A stretch of 7,813 nt of DNA from the NCBI GenBank assembly GCA_031255035.1, contig JAIRTI010000015.1:1-7813 (forward strand), in the 5' to 3' direction. Below the pieces are notes generated by a model. The model did no database searches and was not told where the DNA came from. It saw only the letters and a list, made by a program, of their open reading frames with translations. Positions 6,400-7,813 of the stretch are shown here, in pieces; position 1 is the first letter of the stretch; each line of letters begins with the position of its first letter. Made by a program: the position numbers and the translations under genes. This DNA is from Desulfovibrio sp. GTDB lineage: Bacteria > Desulfobacterota > Desulfovibrionia > Desulfovibrionales > Desulfovibrionaceae.

Positions 6400-6780
6400 A
6401 TGAACGCTGATGCCGTTTTTACTCCCGAATGGGCCCAAACGACTTTCCCGCGGCAGCGCACGGATGATTTTTTCGAGGCCCTGTTCGGCGGCGCCGAAGA
6501 CGGCGCCTATGACATTTCCCTGCGCTTTGTCGGAGTGAAGAGCGCCGTCTACGAATTCGCCTTCGACCTGACCCAGCGCCCCGGCAAGTGCCTGGCCTGC
6601 AATCTTACCTACGGCCTGCCCCAGGTCTTCGCCAGGCATCCCATACTGAACATCAAAGGGGTGGCGGAAGCCGTAGCCCGCGCGCTCGGCAAGGATCCGG
6701 CGGCCGTCGCCTGGGAACTGGCCGCGACCAGGGAAGTATCCTCCGCATTGCACTACATTCCCTTTCTGGTGCGCGCTTAG
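6400..6780 (+). CDS. Conserved-type protein of unknown function with a CxxC motif
   Basis: A 126-residue, probably cytoplasmic protein, the only gene on this strand. The start is chosen because GAGGA (6388-6392) lies 7 nt upstream; the frame is open back to 6247, but the promoter and leader hairpins occupy that part. It opens with an acidic/aromatic segment (DDFFEALFGGAEDGAYDISL, about 22-41), then a beta-rich stretch and PGKCLACNLTYGLP (61-74, C64 and C67), then an Ala-rich helix (88-112). No signal peptide or membrane segment is seen. With only two cysteines it would need dimerisation or other ligands to hold a metal; a redox CxxC is also possible. My recollection is that similar short proteins occur in Desulfovibrio without assigned function; I cannot verify this. 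It is flanked by direct repeats and followed by a long hairpin. Confidence 0.8.
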   Translation: MNADAVFTPEWAQTTFPRQRTDDFFEALFGGAEDGAYDISLRFVGVKSAVYEFAFDLTQRPGKCLACNLTYGLPQVFARHPILNIKGVAEAVARALGKDPAAVAWELAATREVSSALHYIPFLVRA

Positions 6781-6781
6781 G

Positions 6782-6902
6782 GAAGCGCTGAGTTTTCGTT
6801 TTGGCGTCGTTGCCGCGGCATTTTTAATGGGGGCGGGACCAAAGAGTCCAGCCCCCTTTCAAAAATGCCTTGCGCCCAGCCAAAACGAAAACTTAGCGCT
6901 TC
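6782..6902 (+). repeat. 121-nt long inverted repeat (hairpin) after the unknown gene
   Basis: The outer arms 6782-6805 and 6879-6902 are 24 nt each and match as an inverted repeat at 23 of 24 positions; the exception (G6790 opposite T6894) is a G-U pair in RNA, so the arms can pair fully. Inside, after an unpaired stretch, GGCATTTTT/AAAAATGCC (6817-6825/6861-6869), GGGGGC/GCCCCC (6829-6834/6851-6856) and GGAC/GTCC (6836-6839/6846-6849) continue the stem to a 6-nt loop. It begins 2 nt after the stop codon. The inner GGGGGC/GCCCCC stem followed by TTT could end transcription, but no T-run follows the outer arms. It may be a convergent-gene terminator, a MITE-like element or an RNA precursor. 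Confidence 0.85.
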
Positions 6903-6934
6903 ATGGGTGTTGCCCACACTGTACCCCTGGAAAC

Positions 6935-7141
6935 GCAATGCCTCCGGCGGCCGGGGCTTTGCCCCGGACCCCACCAGGGGAAATGATTTCCCCTGGACCC
7001 CTCAGTGTGGGGTCCGGCTACATGCAGCAACAGGGCACCACTATCAGTAACCCATTCGCCGGGTCCAGGCACGAAGCTGGGGCCGGCCAGGCCCTGGCGG
7101 GTGCGGGCAGAGCCCGCATGCGATCATATTGGCTTCGACAA
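6935..7141 (+). repeat. Dispersed palindromic repeat, copy 3 (long form)
   Basis: Same orientation and organisation as 5981-6176, roughly 85% identical by eye, with about 11 extra nt near 7070-7080. Stems: CCGGGGC/GCCCCGG (6951-6957/6961-6967), CCAGGGGAAA/TTTCCCCTGG (6974-6983/6987-6996), GGACCCC/GGGGTCC (6995-7001/7009-7015, competing with the previous stem for two bases) and TGCGGGC/GCCCGCA (7102-7108/7112-7118). It lacks the AT-rich CTCAT/ATGAG start found in copies 1, 2 and 4. It lies between the convergent unknown gene and thioesterase gene. Confidence 0.85.
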
Positions 7142-7151
7142 CAGAAAAAAA

Positions 7152-7176
7152 CCGGGGCTTTGCCCTGGACCCCTCA
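7152..7176 (+). repeat. Partial repeat copy abutting the thioesterase stop
   Basis: CCGGGGCTTTGCCC followed by TGGACCCCTCA reproduces the first GC hairpin of copy 3 joined directly to the end of its second, as if the middle had been deleted. It ends exactly at the thioesterase stop codon (7177-7179 on the minus strand). Confidence 0.65.
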
Positions 7177-7611
7177 TTAAATCCCGCTGCCAGAGGGTAG
7201 AGAGCGGAAGCTGTCACGGAACCAGTCGGGCACGGGCAGGGGTTTGCCCTGGTTGTTGACCAGAGCGTGCTGGGTGAAGCCCTGGGCTATCAGCCGGCCT
7301 TTGCTTTCGTCGAAGATGTCGTAATGAAAAGTGAAGGAAGCCCGGCGCCACTCGCTGATGCCGCAGCGCAGGTTAAGCAGGTCGTCGTAGCGGGCCGAAG
7401 ATCGGTAGCGGCAGCCGGCTTCGCGCACCGGCAGGTAGACGCCGCGCTTTTCCACATCGTTGTACGAAAAACCGAAAGCCCGTATGAAGGCGTTGCGGCC
7501 CCGTTCAAAAATATGAAGATATTCGGCGTAATACAGCACGCCCATGGTGTCTGTCTCGCCGTACGAGACCCGATGCTGCATCCAGACGTCGGGACCTATG
7601 GTGTCGGTCAT
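7177..7611 (-). CDS. Acyl-CoA thioesterase, YbgC/4-hydroxybenzoyl-CoA thioesterase family (hotdog fold)
   Basis: A 144-aa cytoplasmic protein expected to hydrolyse an acyl-CoA thioester; the substrate cannot be told from sequence. The family's active-site signature is clear near the N-terminus: VSYGETDTMGVLYYAEYLHIFERGR (15-39), with D21 as the catalytic aspartate position and E36 in the helix of the hotdog. The usual strand pattern follows to about residue 120 (RYRSSARYDDLLNLR, then ASFTFHYDIF, then LIAQGFTQHALVN). Length fits the family (about 130-150). The ATG at 7611 is chosen because GGGAG lies about 7 nt upstream and the signature starts soon after; the open frame extends to 7749 but that part runs into repeat sequence. 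It stands apart from tol-pal genes, so the name ybgC is not implied. Confidence 0.92.
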   Translation of the reverse strand: MTDTIGPDVWMQHRVSYGETDTMGVLYYAEYLHIFERGRNAFIRAFGFSYNDVEKRGVYLPVREAGCRYRSSARYDDLLNLRCGISEWRRASFTFHYDIFDESKGRLIAQGFTQHALVNNQGKPLPVPDWFRDSFRSLPSGSGI

Positions 7612-7707
7612 GTGGCACTCCCTTGCCCGGCCGTCAGTTGAATAATTGCCAGGCGCTTTTTTGTCATATACGGAGAAAGGAAAATACGCCAGACGCGAGG
7701 CGACGCG
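7612..7707. other. Upstream region of the thioesterase gene
   Basis: No gene is seen here. On the minus strand ATGACA and TATTCA are 17 nt apart (about 7668 to 7640) and could be a weak promoter for the thioesterase; the -10 is poor. AAGGGAG at 7617-7624 is the ribosome site region. A run of T at 7660-7665 on the plus strand follows GGCGC but has no matching stem. Confidence 0.3.

Positions 7708-7813
<106 letters not shown>

Noticed and set aside
7612..7627. Sigma54-like pattern TGGCAC-TCCC-TTGC on the plus strand
   Set aside because: The spacing is one base short of the -24/-12 consensus, and it points away from the thioesterase with no gene downstream in the window.

Overview
This 7.8 kb, GC-rich window looks like a complete short contig from a sulfate-reducing Desulfovibrionaceae-type bacterium. 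That assignment is inferred from GC content, protein character, a PglB-type oligosaccharyltransferase and the style of the intergenic palindromes; no rRNA or other decisive marker is present. Both ends lie inside copies of one dispersed repeat, and the right end runs into 41 consecutive G, which is almost certainly a sequencing or assembly artefact.

Layout. Positions 1-144 hold an inverted copy of the repeat. Positions 158-5834 hold five minus-strand genes in transcription order: rsfS (ribosome silencing factor), gpmI (cofactor-independent phosphoglycerate mutase), a small four-cysteine zinc-ribbon protein, rsmG (16S rRNA m7G methyltransferase) and a large STT3/PglB-type oligosaccharyltransferase. 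The last four are tightly packed: 1 nt between gpmI and the zinc-ribbon gene, about 20 nt to rsmG, 3 nt to the STT3 gene. They are probably co-transcribed and translationally coupled. A 97-nt gap separates rsfS from gpmI. The set joins ribosome function (rsfS, rsmG), glycolysis (gpmI) and envelope protein N-glycosylation (STT3).

Positions 5835-6399 are a divergent intergenic region with a candidate rsfS promoter and hairpin, a long copy of the repeat, a good sigma70-type promoter reading rightwards, and a roughly 137-nt leader with two hairpins. They feed the only plus-strand gene (6400-6780), a 126-aa protein of unknown function with a CxxC motif. This gene is followed at once by a 121-nt inverted repeat whose 24-nt outer arms can pair completely as RNA, and then by a second long copy of the repeat. 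The two long copies therefore flank the gene as direct repeats.

Positions 7177-7611 hold a minus-strand hotdog-fold acyl-CoA thioesterase (YbgC/4-hydroxybenzoyl-CoA thioesterase family), convergent with the plus-strand gene. Its upstream region leads into a last repeat copy that dissolves into poly-G.

The coding genes are mostly housekeeping. The least explained material is non-coding: a multi-hairpin repeat of about 200 nt whose copies show paired, stem-preserving substitutions, and the long hairpin after the unknown gene. I saw no tRNA, rRNA, CRISPR array, transposase, integrase or defence gene.
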